Below the pieces are notes generated by a model. It did not search any database. It was not told the DNA's origin and saw only the letters and a list, made by a program, of their open reading frames with translations. A DNA stretch of 64,000 bases. Origin: Molossus alvarezi. Its lineage: Eukaryota > Chordata > Mammalia > Chiroptera > Molossidae. The position numbers and the translations under genes were made by a program. The stretch is from positions 25,963,501 to 26,027,500 of the forward strand of contig CM073886.1 of assembly GCA_037176705.1 (NCBI GenBank), written 5' to 3'. Of this stretch, positions 23,001-37,600 are shown piece after piece (the first letter of the stretch is position 1; each line of letters begins with the position of its first letter).

Positions 23001-26000
23001 TATACAAAAATGATCTTAAAATGGATAAAGGGCTCTGGCTGGTTTTCTCAGTGGTTAGAGCCACGGCCTGTAGACCAATGAGTCACAGGTTCAATTCTAG
23101 TCAAGGGCATGTAACTCAGTTGCAGTTTGTCCCCAGCCCTGGTTGGGTCGTGCGGGAGGCAACCATTCGTTGTGTCTTGTCTCTGTTTCTCTCCCTTCCT
23201 CCCATTCTGTCTGATGATAAATGGAAAAATGTCCTCAGGTGAGGATTAAAAAAATATATATATATAAAGTAATGGTTTACTTCCTACAACATGAATGAAC
23301 CTTGAAAACATGCTGAAAAACCACATAATTTAAGATCTACTTGTATGAAATATGTAGAATAGACAAAATCAGAGAGACAGAAAGTAGACTAGGGCTGGGG
23401 AGAGGTTCCACAATTCTGAATATACTAAAAACCTTTGAGCTGTACACTTTAAATGGGTGGATTTTATATGAAATATATCTCAACAGACCTGGTTTTAAAA
23501 CACCGTAGAAGTATACAGATTACAAATTAGTTTTACTGGGGGTAATTTGATAAATTTCACAGACTGCACATTGACATGGCAAAAGACTACCCTGCTATAT
23601 ACAGGTGGAAACTGGATAGATAAACAGTATAGTTTGAATGTTACTGGATAGTCTGTTTTTTCTATTTCAGTAATTGGAACTAAAGATTGGGTAATTGATG
23701 TATTTCTTATGTAACTGAAACATTCTCTTTTGAAATGTTTTATCTTTTTGTTTTAGGAATGTTATGTTCATAACTTACTAAGGATTAGTGTGTATTTTCC
23801 AACCTTGAGGCATGAAATTCTGGAACTTGTCATTGAAAAGCTACTCAAGTTGGATGTAAGTATTTAATAATCTATTTTTCTCCTGGTTTTCCTTTATTAA
23901 ATATATTTGTTATAATCATGGTATTTGAAACAGTATTGACAGCAATGGAAAATAACCCATAATTCTACCTTTGATTCATTTATTTGTACATTTTTTTAAA
24001 TGTTTTTTTAATTGATTTTTTTTTTTAGAGGGAGAGAGATAGAAACATGACTCGGATGCCTCCTGCACGCCCCCTACTGGAGATTGAGCCCACAACCCAC
24101 AACCCGCAACCCAGGCATGTGCCAGACCGGGAATTGAACCAGGACCTGTCAGTCCATGGGATGACTCTCAGTCCACTGAGCCACCCTGGCTGGACTCTTT
24201 GTACATTTCTTGAACTTTATTGATGTGCTAGGGTTTATAAACAGTTCCATCTCATGATTGGTTACATGGCATTGATTAGACAGTCACAACAGTGTAAAAG
24301 TGTAGTTGTAAATTATATGAATGAAACACATGCATTGTTATGAGGAAGAAATCTGGTGGAATCAGGAGTAGTCAGGAAGGCATTTAAAGAGGCCTGCAGT
24401 AAGGTGCAATGGTAATGAAAGTGGTGGGTTCTCTCTCTTTTTTTTTTTTTAATTTTAAAAATTGATTTAGAAAGGGAGAGAGACAGAAACATCGATCATT
24501 TGCCTCCGGTACACTTCCCGAGTGGGGATCGAATACGCAATCTGGGTTGGGCACATGCCTGCTGGGTATGTGCCATGACTGGGAATCAAAGCAGTGACTC
24601 TTTGGTGCATGAGGCGATGCCCAACCAACTGAGCCACCCCAGCCAGGGCAGAAAGTGGTGGATTCTCTTGACATTGTGGAGGAAAGGTGAACTAGTCCTT
24701 GAGACTAGGAAGGAAGTGGAGAAGTAGGAGGGGTAAAAGAAAGGAATCCTTCAAAGGTAGCTCTCTGTGAAATAGGGTCTTGGTGTTGACATTAGCAGTA
24801 GTAAGAAAAGTCTGGAGAAAGTTGGAAGATGATGAGTTCCATTTTGGATGCATTGAAGTACAAACCTGTGGAATGAAGCAATTTAGGACAGGAGAGAGGA
24901 AGTATGATTGGAAGTGTGGGGGGAAACCAAGGATGTGGATGCTTGAGGAAGATCTGGAAGAAGGACGGGTTTGTTCAGCAGCATGAAATGTTGTTAACAT
25001 TTTTAAGAAGAATGAGCAAAGCAAAAGTCCTTGGATTTGGTGATTGGGAGGTAGTCTGTTGCTTTGTCAATGTTCAGGGGGACACTGCATTTTAGAGTGT
25101 GGATAGTTAGGGAGTGGGGTTGTAAGAGATAGTGAGGGTTTGTGCTGTAAAGAGGATGAGGCAGGAGTGAGAGATGTGTTAGGGTTGGGGAGACTTGACG
25201 TCTGTGGACTGAGGAGGTGAGTTGATGGAGAATATTGTACTGTAGGGGAGAAGGAGGCTGTACTGAGGCCAGTCTAGCAAGTGCTGGAGGTTGGGCAGGC
25301 TGCCACAGTGCTCACTTGGAAGTAACTTCCGCCAAACTGCAATCTTTGTCAAGTCTTTGTCTCTACTTAATGGAACATTTTAGAGTACATATAGAAGGAA
25401 GGTTATGCTTAGATAGTAAAAAAGACATAACTTGGATGATATTTTAAAAAGATACTTGATCTCTGGCTTAATGATTCTGTTGATAGTAGTGTCATCTCAC
25501 ACACCAAAAGGTTGCGGGTTTGATTCCTGGGCAGAGCGCATTTGGGAGGCAACTGATTGGTGTTTCTCTCTCTCCCCCATCCTCTCTCTCTCTTTCGGGA
25601 AAAAAAAAAAAAAATCAGTAAAAACATATCCTCATGTGAGGATTAAGAAAAAAAAACAGTTCAACTTTTTTGTTGTTAATTCTCACTCCAGGATATTTTG
25701 CACCGCTTATTTTTAGATAGAGTAGAAGGGAGGGAGGGAGAGAAAGGGCGGCGGGAGGAGAGAAACAGAAAGAAACATTGATGTGTCCACATCAATTGGT
25801 TGCCTCACCATGACTCCAACCAGAGATGGGCATCAACCCCTTGACCGTTGGGTCCACAGGTCGACGCTCTCACTGCTGAACCAAACTGGTCAGGGCAACA
25901 GTCCAACTTTTTTAAAAACGATATTTGAAGGATTATATAACTACATGTCCAGTAATTCAGATTTGATTTGCATTTCTTTGTTTTTCTGTTCAGTAAATTG

Positions 26001-29000
26001 ATATGCTTCATATACAGCATGTATGTGAGTATCTTGTGTATAATAGGAGTTGGAATAAATGTTGAGTTTGTTGAAGCCGTCTAAATTTAGACTAACACAC
26101 AACAGTTCATACTGATTTTGCATAAATACGTAGTAATAGGGGCTTGATTTATAATCTTGAAAATTTCTTCATGGCCCAAACCAATTTATAGTTTACACCT
26201 TAATTATGTAATGACTTATGGTGCTAATCTGGGCACCTTTAAGATATGTATATCAGATGAATTTTCGGTTGCCAAAGAAGGTAGTTGTATTTTAAATGTT
26301 TTCTTTTTTTTTTCCTTTGTTATAATGTAGGTGAATGCATCCCGTCAGGATATTGAAGATGCTGAGGAAATAGCAACTCAGACTGGTAGAGGAACAGATG
26401 CCACAGAAGGACTGTTTAACATGGTCAGCATTTATTAGTGAAAGCAGGTGTACACGGTTATTTAAGTCCACAGGGTGGGAAGAGACAGCTAATGGCGTCT
26501 CTTCCTCAAGGCTTTTTCATTCAGCAAACTTGAAAGTGATATTTTTTAAAGGGGGTTTCTTAAATGAAGTAGGTTGCATCCATGTTGCTAACTGTAACAC
26601 GTTGGTTTATTTTTAAGGTTTGAATTTGGGTTTGGTAATGCATGCTTCACTTTTATTCTGTTATGTTTGTTTTTGTAACATTATTATTTGTGAGGGAGTG
26701 ATAACTAGAAGAGCATACCAGTTTAATTTCTGTATTTTATAAGTTGTATACCTTAATGCAGCACTTCTCTACCTGGGACAGTGTCTTAAGTTGGGTTCAC
26801 TGGGAAGAGGAGAGCCTGAGATGGGGATTCAGGTGCCCTTGGACAAGGGTATGAGGAAGCAGGAAAGGACAGGGGAAGGACCTAAGCAAGAGTTTGGTCT
26901 CAACTGGGAAGTAGCTACAGCCTGATCCCACCAGAAGCTCTGAAACATGATGGTACCACAGAGTTGGTCCCAGCTTGAGACAAGGGATATGCCCTTTGAT
27001 GACCAGTCAGTCATTGTCAGTCATTGGCGGGGGGCGGCACTGGAAGGAGCATAAGGGCAGCTCTGGATCCTGTTCTGCTGAAGACAGTTCTCTGGAGAAG
27101 GGGGCGGCTATTAGCTAATGGCAGCCAACACTCACAGGAGCTAGGGGAAGAGTCCTCTGTTCTGGGAAAGGAGACCCGGCACCAACAGTACCACCCACAG
27201 TGGGTGCCAGGAGCTTGGAACATCTGTAATGTTTGCATGGCCACGCTCTACAGTGGTCTTCAGATAAGAATGGGGCCAGGCTCTGAACATGTGCTTTTAT
27301 CTTGAATTCCACGATTGGTTCTGATTAATACCTCTGGTTGAGAGCCCCTGCCTGGAATGCTATATGTGTTTTCTTTTAAAGGAAATAATCCCCTCTGACA
27401 GTTTTCCCACTAAACTACTTTTCCTGAATTTTTTAATGTCCACTTTTACATTTTCTCCAAAGGATGAAGACGAAGTAACTGAACATGAAACAAAGGCTGA
27501 CCCTGAAAGGCTCAGTCAGATGGTACATCCTGTCGCTGAACGCCTGGACATCCTGCTGTCTTTGCTTTTGTCCTACATTAAGGATGTCTGCTATGTAGAT
27601 GGTAACACTCTGTAATAGTCACAATAGCTACTGTTTATTGAATACCTGCTATGCACCTGGCCCTGTGCTGAGTGTTTTTTATGTATTATCTAGTACTGAT
27701 AGAAATCCTGTAAAAATCACTATTTTGAATATGAGAAAAAGATTTAGAGAGATGAAGTTACATGCCAATGTAGCATAGCTTGAAAATGGTGTCACTGGGA
27801 TTCAGGCTCAGAGCCCTTGATCTTCTCACTGACTATTGTGTTAAAGGATTATGTATGGTACTTGATCAATTTTAGGTGGGGATCAGATTATACTTAAGTT
27901 CAAGACATAAGAATGGTGTAGTAGACGCTGATATGTGTGCCTGGTGGTATGAAATGAGTTTAGAGGGTCTTGATACTATGATTGTTCCAGGTGTTGTTAC
28001 TGAAGTGAACACATCGATATGCTTCTTGCCCTCATGGAACTTTTAGTCTAGAGGCTTTGCTGTGAAAACAGAATTTTTTTCGCTCACATTGCTTAGATTT
28101 AAGAATGAAACTCAGCTACTCGGATTAAGACTTGAATCTGAGTTGACTATGTTACTTTTAACTTTTTGTTGTTATAAAAATAGTACATGTTGACGAGAGA
28201 AAATTTGGAAACTATAGGAAAGGATTTAAAAGGCTTTTTAAATGGACACATTCCTACTATTCAGAGAACCATTATTAGCATTTTGATAACTTTGTTTTTT
28301 TCTATTAGCATATGTATGTGTATGAGTGTGTTTTTCTGTGGATTTGGGGGTCACACTATATGTAGTGTTTCATAATCTGCCTTTTCACCTATGAAAACCT
28401 TTTCTCATTCCGTTCATTGTTCTTTTAAAACTATTGCTATTGATTTAACTGGTTCTTTTACCCCCACTCCTTCTTTTGTCATTATAAAACGGTGTAAGGA
28501 ACATCCTTGTGTGTTATCTTCAGTCATTTGCTTTAATAAGTCCCTAGTAATAGAATACTGGATCAAAGGACTTCTGCCACATGAATTGTAAATTGCCCAT
28601 TAGAAGGGTTCACATTTGTGGCATCAGAGCAGTGTGTCTTAGGTAAGGGCCTGCTCCCTTGCCAGAGCTAGATTATTATACTTGGACAGAAAATTTGTGC
28701 AAAATAAAAATGGCATTTTGTTTTCATCATAGCTTAATGGATGAGGTTGTATTTTTTGATGGTATTATTTTCTTTTTAAAATTTGGCAAATGAAACTGGT
28801 ATTTATAAAATTGAAATACCATATTTTCTTTGTAGGTAAGATTGATATCAACAAAACAAAGGATTTATATCGAGATCTCATAATTATCTTTGACAAACTC
28901 CTGTTGCCCACCCATGCCTCCTGCCATGTACAGTTTTTCATGTTTTACCTCTGTAGCTTTAAATTGGTGAGTATGTCATTAACATTATCATAGCTTATTT

Positions 29001-30870
29001 TATTCTTGCCCATATTTTCCCTTAAAAACGGGGATGGAGGGAGTAGGAAAGGGAGATTACGAGGCGACTATTTTTTTTTCTTGATTCATTTTACTAGCAC
29101 CACTAATAACATATCTGCCCTTTAATTGTGTGGAAAGAGCAGAGGGCATTACAGCTTTTCAGCTCAGCCAACTGCTCTGAAAACGTCATCCTGGCCCTGC
29201 TGGTGTGGCTCAATAGTTGAGCATTGACCCATGTACCACGAAGTCACTGGTTTGATTCCCGGTCGGAGCACATGCCTGGGTTTCAGGCTCAATCCTCAGT
29301 TGGGGGCGTGCAGGAGGCAGGCAGTGGATGTTGATGCTTCTCTCATGAATGTTTCTATCTCTCTCCCTTTACCTTTCTCTAAAAAAATCAATGAAAATAT
29401 TTTTTAAAAACTGTCATCCTGCATTTAGTCCACTAGGTGGTATGCTTCCCTTTAATTCAAGCCTTTATTAGATTCTCATGTGGTATATTTAATTGTGTTT
29501 TTTTATTTATTTTATTTTAATTTTTCTTTTATCCTCACCCGAGGACATTTTTGCATTCATCTTCAGATAGGGAGGGAGAGAGGGAAGAAGAGAGTGAGAG
29601 AGACAGACACATCGAGTGGTTGCCATCCACACAACCCCAACCAGGGCCGAGGACACATTGTAACCAGGTACGTGCCCTTAGCGGGAACCGAACCCGGGTG
29701 TCTCTGGACCGCAGGCCAACACTCTAACCGCTGAGCCAAACCAGCCTGGGCTAACTGTGTTTTTGAAAATTACTCTCACTTGATCCTAACTAGCCCAAAA
29801 CAACTCTTTAATCCACAATGTTAAAACTTTAGGCTTTGGTGTTCTGTTTTGGAAAAGAAATTATTGGACGACCCTTTCTCTTTGGAATTATATTGTAGCT
29901 TTCTAGAACAATCAGCAGGGTCATGGTAAGAAAGTTAAAATCAGTCTGTCAAAGTATATGTTAATAGTTTTTGAAAGCTATTTGGAAGAAGTTGGAGGTT
30001 GCTTCCTTTGTTAAAAAGAAGCTTAGTTTGCTGTTGTTTTTTATTCTGTGATTAGCATATTAGTCAAGTGACTGCACATACTGATGAAATTCACTCAGTA
30101 CGTGCAAACACTGGAAGGTTCGTTTGCACCCTGAATGGTCCTGCGGAATGGGTTCCCATGTGAATGTGGATTATCACTGGTTTCCAGTTTTTCCTAATCC
30201 TGAGTTACTTGTAGAGCTTTTAAAATAGGCAATATCAAAGCCCTGTCACAAACCTACAGAATCTGTAGGGTTGATTTTGATGCTTAGCTTGTTTTGGGAT
30301 CCACTGAATTATTTAACACTGGGGGTAGTCTTTTGTTTTTATAATATTAAGGTGTTTGTTTTTGTTTTTTTTTTCTGTGGTACGTGCCCCTAGTGGGAAC
30401 CGAACCCAAGACTTTCTGGTCCGCGGGCCGACACTCAACCACTGAGCCAAACTGGCCAGGGCTCTCAAGGTGTTTTAAAAATAAGAACCATGAGCCTGGC
30501 TGGTGTAGCTCAGTGGAATGAGAGTGTCATCCCACCGACTGAGGGGTCCCAGTACAATTCCCTGTCAGTGCACATGCCCGGATTGTGGGCTTGATCCCCA
30601 GTAGGGGGTGTGTGGGAGGCAGCCGATCGATGTTTCTATCTCTCTAAAAAGTCAATAAAATTTTCTTTAAATAAATAAAAATAAGAATATATCATGACAG
30701 TATTCGTTATTTATCTAGTGATATAACTGAGATACTAGAACTTTACCACAATGGTGAGTTAAAATCTTAAGATTCTGATAGAATATCTTTTTTAATATGG
30801 GAGTTTATTTATTTATTTATTTAATCCTCACCTGAGGACATTTTTTCATTTTTGTTCAGATAGAGTCGGG

Positions 30871-30904
<34 letters not shown>

Positions 30905-31568
30905 TCGATGTGAAAGGGACACATCGAGTGGTTGTCACCCGCATGACTCAACCAGGGCCAGGGACAAACTGTAACTGAGGTACGTGCCCTTAGCCGGAAC
31001 CGAACCCAGGTCTCTGGGACCGCAGGCCGATGCTCTAACCGTTGAGCAAAACTGGCCAGGGATGTTTATTTATTTTTATTTTAAAATCCTCACCCAAGGA
31101 TATTTTTCCACTTATCTTCAGATAGAGTGGGAGGGAGAGAGCAAGAGCAAGAAACATTGATGTGAGAGAGACACATAGATTGGTTGCCTTCAGCACAACC
31201 CAGCCGGGGCCAGTGACTGAACCGCAACGCAAGTACGCGCCCTTGACCAGAATTGAACCCGAGACTTGAACCTCTGAGCCAAACTGGCCAGGGCTGGGAG
31301 TTTATATTTTATTTATTTATTTATTGTTAATCCTCACCTGAGGAGATTTTTCCATTGATTTTTAGATAGAGTGCAGGGGTGGGGGAGAGACATCTTTTGG
31401 TTGCCTCCTGACCAGGGATGGGGATCGAACCTGCAACCCAGGTACTAGAATAATCTTAAGCATTTAAAAAGATCAGTCCACCTTGGCCAGTTTGGCTCAG
31501 TGATTGGAGCTTCGGCCTGCGGACCAGACAGTCCCAGGTTTGGTTCCTGCTAGGGGCTCATACAAAAA

Positions 31569-31612
<44 letters not shown>

Positions 31613-34600
31613 ATACATCAGACCAACAACTTCTTTGTTACAGGGATTCGCAGAAGCATTTTTAGAACATCTCTGGAAAAAATTGCAGGATCCGAATAAT
31701 CCTGCCATCATCAGGCAAGCTGCTGCAAATTATATTGGAAGCCTTTTGGCAAGAGCTAAATTTATTCCTCTTATGTAAGTAACCTAATTTTTCCAAATGC
31801 TTTAAAAGATAGTAGTATTGTCTTAAGTTGGAGAAATATCTACCTTATGTTTTTGGTCTGTCCTTAAAGTGAAAAAATCTATTCTCCCACTCTCTGCAAA
31901 ATGTTTGTTTCCAAGAGGCAATTTCCAAATAAAATATCTCCTTTGTAAGGTATAAAACCTCATATACAAAGCTTTTGTCATCTGTTCAGTGTGATTGCAC
32001 TTGAACATGAAGATCCGTTTATTTCCATGGATAGTGTGCATTGTATATTGTGGCCTTTTTTTGTTTGTTTTGTTGCTAATCTTTGCCTCTGGATATTTTT
32101 TCCATTGATTCTTAGAGTGGAAGGGAGAGAGGGAGGGAGGGATGAGGAGAAAGAGAGAGACATCGATTTAAGAGATACATTGATTGGGCCAGGGATCAAA
32201 CCTGCAACCCAGGTACATGCCCTTGACCAGGAATTGAACCGGAGACCCTTCCATCTTTGGGCCGATGCTCTAACTGCTAAGCCAAACCTGCCAGGGCTGT
32301 TTTGATTCTTTTTTTATTTTTGAAAGATTTTTCACTGCTTTTTATAGAGAAAGGAAGGGAGAGGGGGAGAGAGAGACATCGATGTGAGAGCTTAACATGG
32401 ATTGGCTGCCTCCTGCATGCCCTCTACCAGGGATTCAGCCTGCAACTCTGGCATGTGCCCTGACCTGGACTTGAACGGTCATCTTTTGGTGCACAGGAGG
32501 ACACCCACCTACTGAGCCACACTGGCCAGAGCTGTTTTCATTTTTTTGATTTGCATTCTGCATCAATTGTGTCTGTTAAAGCGGGAGAATAAAAACCTTT
32601 TAAAGGTAATAGATCTATGTAGGAGGCCAGCTCTGGGCCTATTTCAGTGATCCATGAAGATATCTTTGGGTGAGGATGCTGTCAGAGACCCTTCCTCAAC
32701 AACTAAAAGCTGTCTGGCCATTCTGTTCTAATTTGTTGACACAGTATTTCATTAGAACCCCATAGAGAATGGTGAAATCAACCAGAGTTTCTCTTTCCCT
32801 TATAAGCTGTTGGTAAACATGCCCTATTTAGCCAAATCTTTCTAAGAGGGCTGGGAGGGCATTCTGAGTTGATAAAGAGAGACTTCTCCATCCCTTGGGA
32901 CTGAAGGCATCCCTATCTTTCCTATCGTCACACCACCTACTCCACTTTGTCCTTTGTTTGCTTCTCCTCTATGCCCCTGGGTAATATATAAAGAAACCTA
33001 TGGACTGACTTTTCTTAGTTTGTAATGAGAGGAAATTGTGTATTTTATGTCATTAGTTTTTTAATGAAGCCAGTGGAGTTGACTTGAATTTTTCTTTTCT
33101 CTAGTACTGTAAAATCATGCCTAGATCTGTTGGTTAACTGGCTGCACATATACCTTAATAACCAAGATTCGGGAACAAAGGCATTTTGTGATGTTGCTCT
33201 CCATGGACCATTTTACTCAGCCTGCCAAGCTGTGTTCTACACTTTTGTTTTTAGACACAAGCAGCTTCTAAGTGGAAACCTTAAGGAAGGTCAGTGATGT
33301 GGGATTGATGGATATGAACTGGATTTTCCTTGGATACTAGTCACCCTTTAGAGTGGAGCGTTGTTATTTTTTTGAGACTTGGATGAAAACTCTGGAGTCA
33401 GAAAACCACACATGCATACAAACTTTTATAAATAATTTCAAACAGTTTATAAGTCCCTAAAGACTCCTCAAGTCTTCTAGTAATAGTTGATGGATTAGAG
33501 GTTGAGAACCTCCACTTTATGAAAATGTTCTACTTCCAAGGTGAGGCCGAGCACTTGTACTGGGCCAGCACCATGCCCAGAGCTTCCTATTCACCCCTCC
33601 TTGTCCTTATAATATGGCCCAGTGAAGGGCAGGTGTCATTCCCACTTAACAGAGGAGACCAAAGCACAGGGAAGTAATTTATTGGCAGGATTAGAAATTG
33701 AAACCAGGTTGGCTGTAAAGCTATCATAACAATTATGCACCTTTATCTAAAGACTTGAGTAAATTTACTGGTTCTCAGTTTTGCTAATTTCTAAGGGTTT
33801 ATTATTTAAATCAGAGTTTCTTAATGCGCTACTGACATTTGTGCTGGACAATTTGTTGTGGAGGCTGCCTTTGCATTGTAGAATGGTTAGCAGCCCTCTT
33901 CACCCTTTAACCACTAGATGGCACTAGTACCCCTCCTTACCCTCCATTGTGACAACTAAAACTCTCCAGATACTACCAGATGTCCTCTCAGGGACACAAT
34001 TGCCTTGAGTTGAGAACCACAACTCTAAAGTGAAACTTATATGTATTGTATTATATATATTTACTTAGACCTTGTATACTTCTGAACAGATGTGGGGATA
34101 TGAAATTAATCATATGAACTAGTAGTAAGACAAGGTTTTATAACAAAGCAAATAAAATCTCTACATTTCTTTGTGTGAATAAATGATAAGATTCTTGGTT
34201 AAATAGTATTTCTCTTATGCCATGACATCCTTTTTGTTTTTTTAATGTAATGTAATTTTATTATTTTTATTGATTTCAGAGAGAGGAAGGGACAGGGAGA
34301 GAGAGAAATGTCAGTGAGAGAGAACCATCTATTGGCTGCCTCCTGCACGCCCCCTTCTGGGGATGGAGCCCAAAACCCAGGCATGTGCCCTGACTAGGAA
34401 TTGAATAGGTGTCCTCCTGGTACATGGGATGTTGCTCAACCAACTGAGCCACACTGGCTAAGCACCAACCCATTTTTATAAATTATTTATTGATTGATTT
34501 GAGAGAGAAAAATTGATGTATTGTTTTATTTATTCATGCGTTCATTGGTTGATTCTTGTATGTGCCCTGACCAGAGATTGAATCTGCAAACTTGGCTTAT

Positions 34601-37600
34601 GTGATTGGGGCTTTAACCAACTGAGCTACCTGGCCAGGGCCTGCCATCCCATTTTTAGTAATTTTAATCAAAATATACATCAAAGAATCTCCTAACAAAA
34701 TGTACTTACGCACAGGTTGGTTTGCTTGCCTCTTAAAATAGGTGTGGTGTCTTTCTTTTACTAATATAGGACAGAATTGTTTATTAGTTCCAGGACAGTG
34801 AAACTGTCTAATTTTTTTCTTCTATATCCATAGTTTTCTTGTTTAAAAAAATATGGAATACAAATAAATAATGCTTATTTAAAACATGCCCATGCCCGGC
34901 TGGTGTGGCTCACTGGTTGAGTGTCGACCCATGCACCAAGAGGCCACTGGTTCAATTCCCGGTCAGGGCTCATGCCCAGGTTGTGGGCCTGATCCCCAGT
35001 GGGGGCATGCAGGAGGTGGCCCATCAGTGTTCTCTCTCATTAATATTTCTTTCTCCCTCTCTCTAACATAAAAAGAAAAACCAACATGTTCAACTTTACT
35101 AATAAATTAAGACATGCAAGTCTTATTGGTTTTTTTGTTGCCGTTGTTGCTTATCAGATTGGCATATATATACAGTATATGGAATTTAGGAAGGAGAAAT
35201 TTGTATACTCTCCAGTGATTACCTCCAGGCATTGGAGACTCACTTTATTGCCAGAACTTGTTAATGATTACATGATTGTTAGCTGAAATCAAATCACTGG
35301 TCTTTAAACGCACGGATTTCAAATTGTCATATAAACTTATAGCCCACTTTGAAGTCCTGGGTCTTTTTATTTATTTTTTAATCCTCTCCTGAGGATGTTT
35401 TTTCCATTTATCTTCAGATAGAATGGGAGGTAGGGAAAAAAAGAGAAACATCAATGTGAGAGGGACACATTGATTGGTTGCCTCCCGCACCACCCTGACC
35501 AGGGCTGGGGACCAAACTTCAATTGAGGTATGTGCCCTTGACCAGAATCGAACCCACAACTAGTTGGTCCATAGGCTGATGCTCTAACTGCTGAGCCAAA
35601 CTGGTCAGGGCCTGGGTCTTTAAAAGAATAAACAGTTTTCTTTAGAAAAGTTGTCCTAGTCATAAACAGATGTGCTTAAACCTTGTGATGTACTTCTGGG
35701 CTTCACATTATATGACTATTTTTTTTTATCCTCACCCGAGGACATTTTTCTGTTTTTGTTCAGATAGAGTGGGGGGGGGGGGGAGAGAAAGAGAAACATT
35801 GACGTGAAAGGGACACATCTAGTGGTTGCCATCCGCATGATCCAACCAGGGCCGGGGGGGACAAACTGCAACCGAGGTACGCGCCCTTACCGGGAACCGA
35901 ACCCGGGTCTCTCTGGATCGCAGGCTGACACACTCTAACCGCTGAGCCAAACCGGCCAGGGCCACATTATATGACTATTTACATGAACCTTTATTTAGAG
36001 CAATTCTATAAATAACTTTTTTTTTTTAAATTTATTCTCACCTGAGGACATTTTTCCTTTTTTTTTGTTCAGATAGAGTGGGAGGGAGAGAGAGAGAGAA
36101 ACATCAACGTGAAAGGGACACATCGAGTGGCTCCTACCCACACAACCAACCAGGGCTGGGGACAAACTGCAACCAAGGTACATGCCCTTAGTGGGAACTG
36201 AACCAGGGTCTCTCCGGACCGCAGGCCGACTCTAACTGCTGAGCCAAACCGGCCAGTGCTATAAATAACTTTTAAGTCATTTTTTTTAACTCATGAAAAA
36301 AATTGGTGCTGCTTAGGGACTGTTATCTTTGTATCTTTTTAAAACTATATTTTTTTAATCACAGGTTTGAGGTACCTTCAAAGTCTAAATTTTGAACGTA
36401 TAGTGATGAGTCAACTAAATCCTCTGAAGATTTGTCTGCCCTCGGTAGTTAACTTTTTTGCTGCAATTACAAGGTAAGTTATTTGTACTTTATTAGTGGA
36501 AGTTATTTGGTGTAAACTTATGTTGGTATTAGTATTGTAAAATTTCAGGACAATTGTAAAATTGCAATTCCATTACATTTCTTTGAAACTATCCAATAAA
36601 ATTGGATAACAAGCATTTAAAAACCGGAAATCTAATACTTTCAGGGCACACTACATTGTAGCTATTGTTTTTATACTTCGGTACATTGGAAATTGCTAGT
36701 AATTTTTATCCAGAGAGGATAATTTAATAGAAGCCTAGACACTTTGAAATAAGTAAGGCGAGTAGTAATTTGAGAGGTACAAACCAAAGATGTTTATTAG
36801 AGTGAGTCCTATAATAGTTATAAAAATAGACTGGACATGAGATAAATCACCCAACAATAGGGGACTGGCTTAGTGAGGGACTATATTATCTTCGGCCTTG
36901 TAGCTACAGCTGATGCATAGTTTTACTGTTTGCCTGGCATAGCTCTATGTGTGTTACGTAGAATTTACTGAAACTTTACACAGTCCTATGACTGTATTAT
37001 TAACCCCTGTTTATAAGTAGGAAGATGGAGGCACAGAGACTAAATAACTTCCATGAAGTCATAGCTAGACTGGGGCAGAGCTAAGACTTGAATGCAGGCA
37101 GTCTGGCTCCTTTGTAAGCATTTACTGAATTATTCTGCTTCATGTAGATGGTGCATTGGAGACCTTGGGCATTTGATCAGCATAGGACAGGATCATAGCT
37201 TTAAATCTTCAACAGATAAGAGTTTGTTCTATTAAAAGAAAAATGATATATCCCTAGTCCCTTTTAGACAGCTTGCTGTTCTCATTCATCAGTCTTATTT
37301 TTCCTTTGTTGGGCATCTAGTTCAAGGTTTTCTTTCTCCTGAGATCTCAAAAATGGTAAAGAGTTAAAAGGAATAAAGAGACCAATAAGGAATCGTGTTC
37401 AGTGGATGAAGGTTATAGCACATTGTGGGAAGCCTGAGCACTGATGGAGCAAAGCAGAGGCAGCTGCCCCTCGAATAGTCTCAGGGAGGGAGTAGGGGCT
37501 GCAGCGGATGAGCAGACTGGTCAGAGAGGCTCTAGACTTGGGGTTGGAGTTAGCAACAGAGGTTAAGAGTAAGGTGTGATGCTAAGAGAAGAGATTGAAA

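Noticed and set aside
22325..23500. Active L1 element
   Set aside because: Although the F-A-D-D reverse transcriptase motif is visible, the copy is truncated, deleted and interrupted by a SINE.
24780..25095. Open frames with acidic, Gly-rich translation
   Set aside because: The region looks like a diverged L2 remnant and G-rich intronic DNA; the frames lack splice context and family similarity.
30800..31443. CRISPR-like or tandem-array structure from repeated SINE blocks
   Set aside because: The repeated units are independent retrotransposons with tails and TSD-like flanks, and the genome is mammalian.
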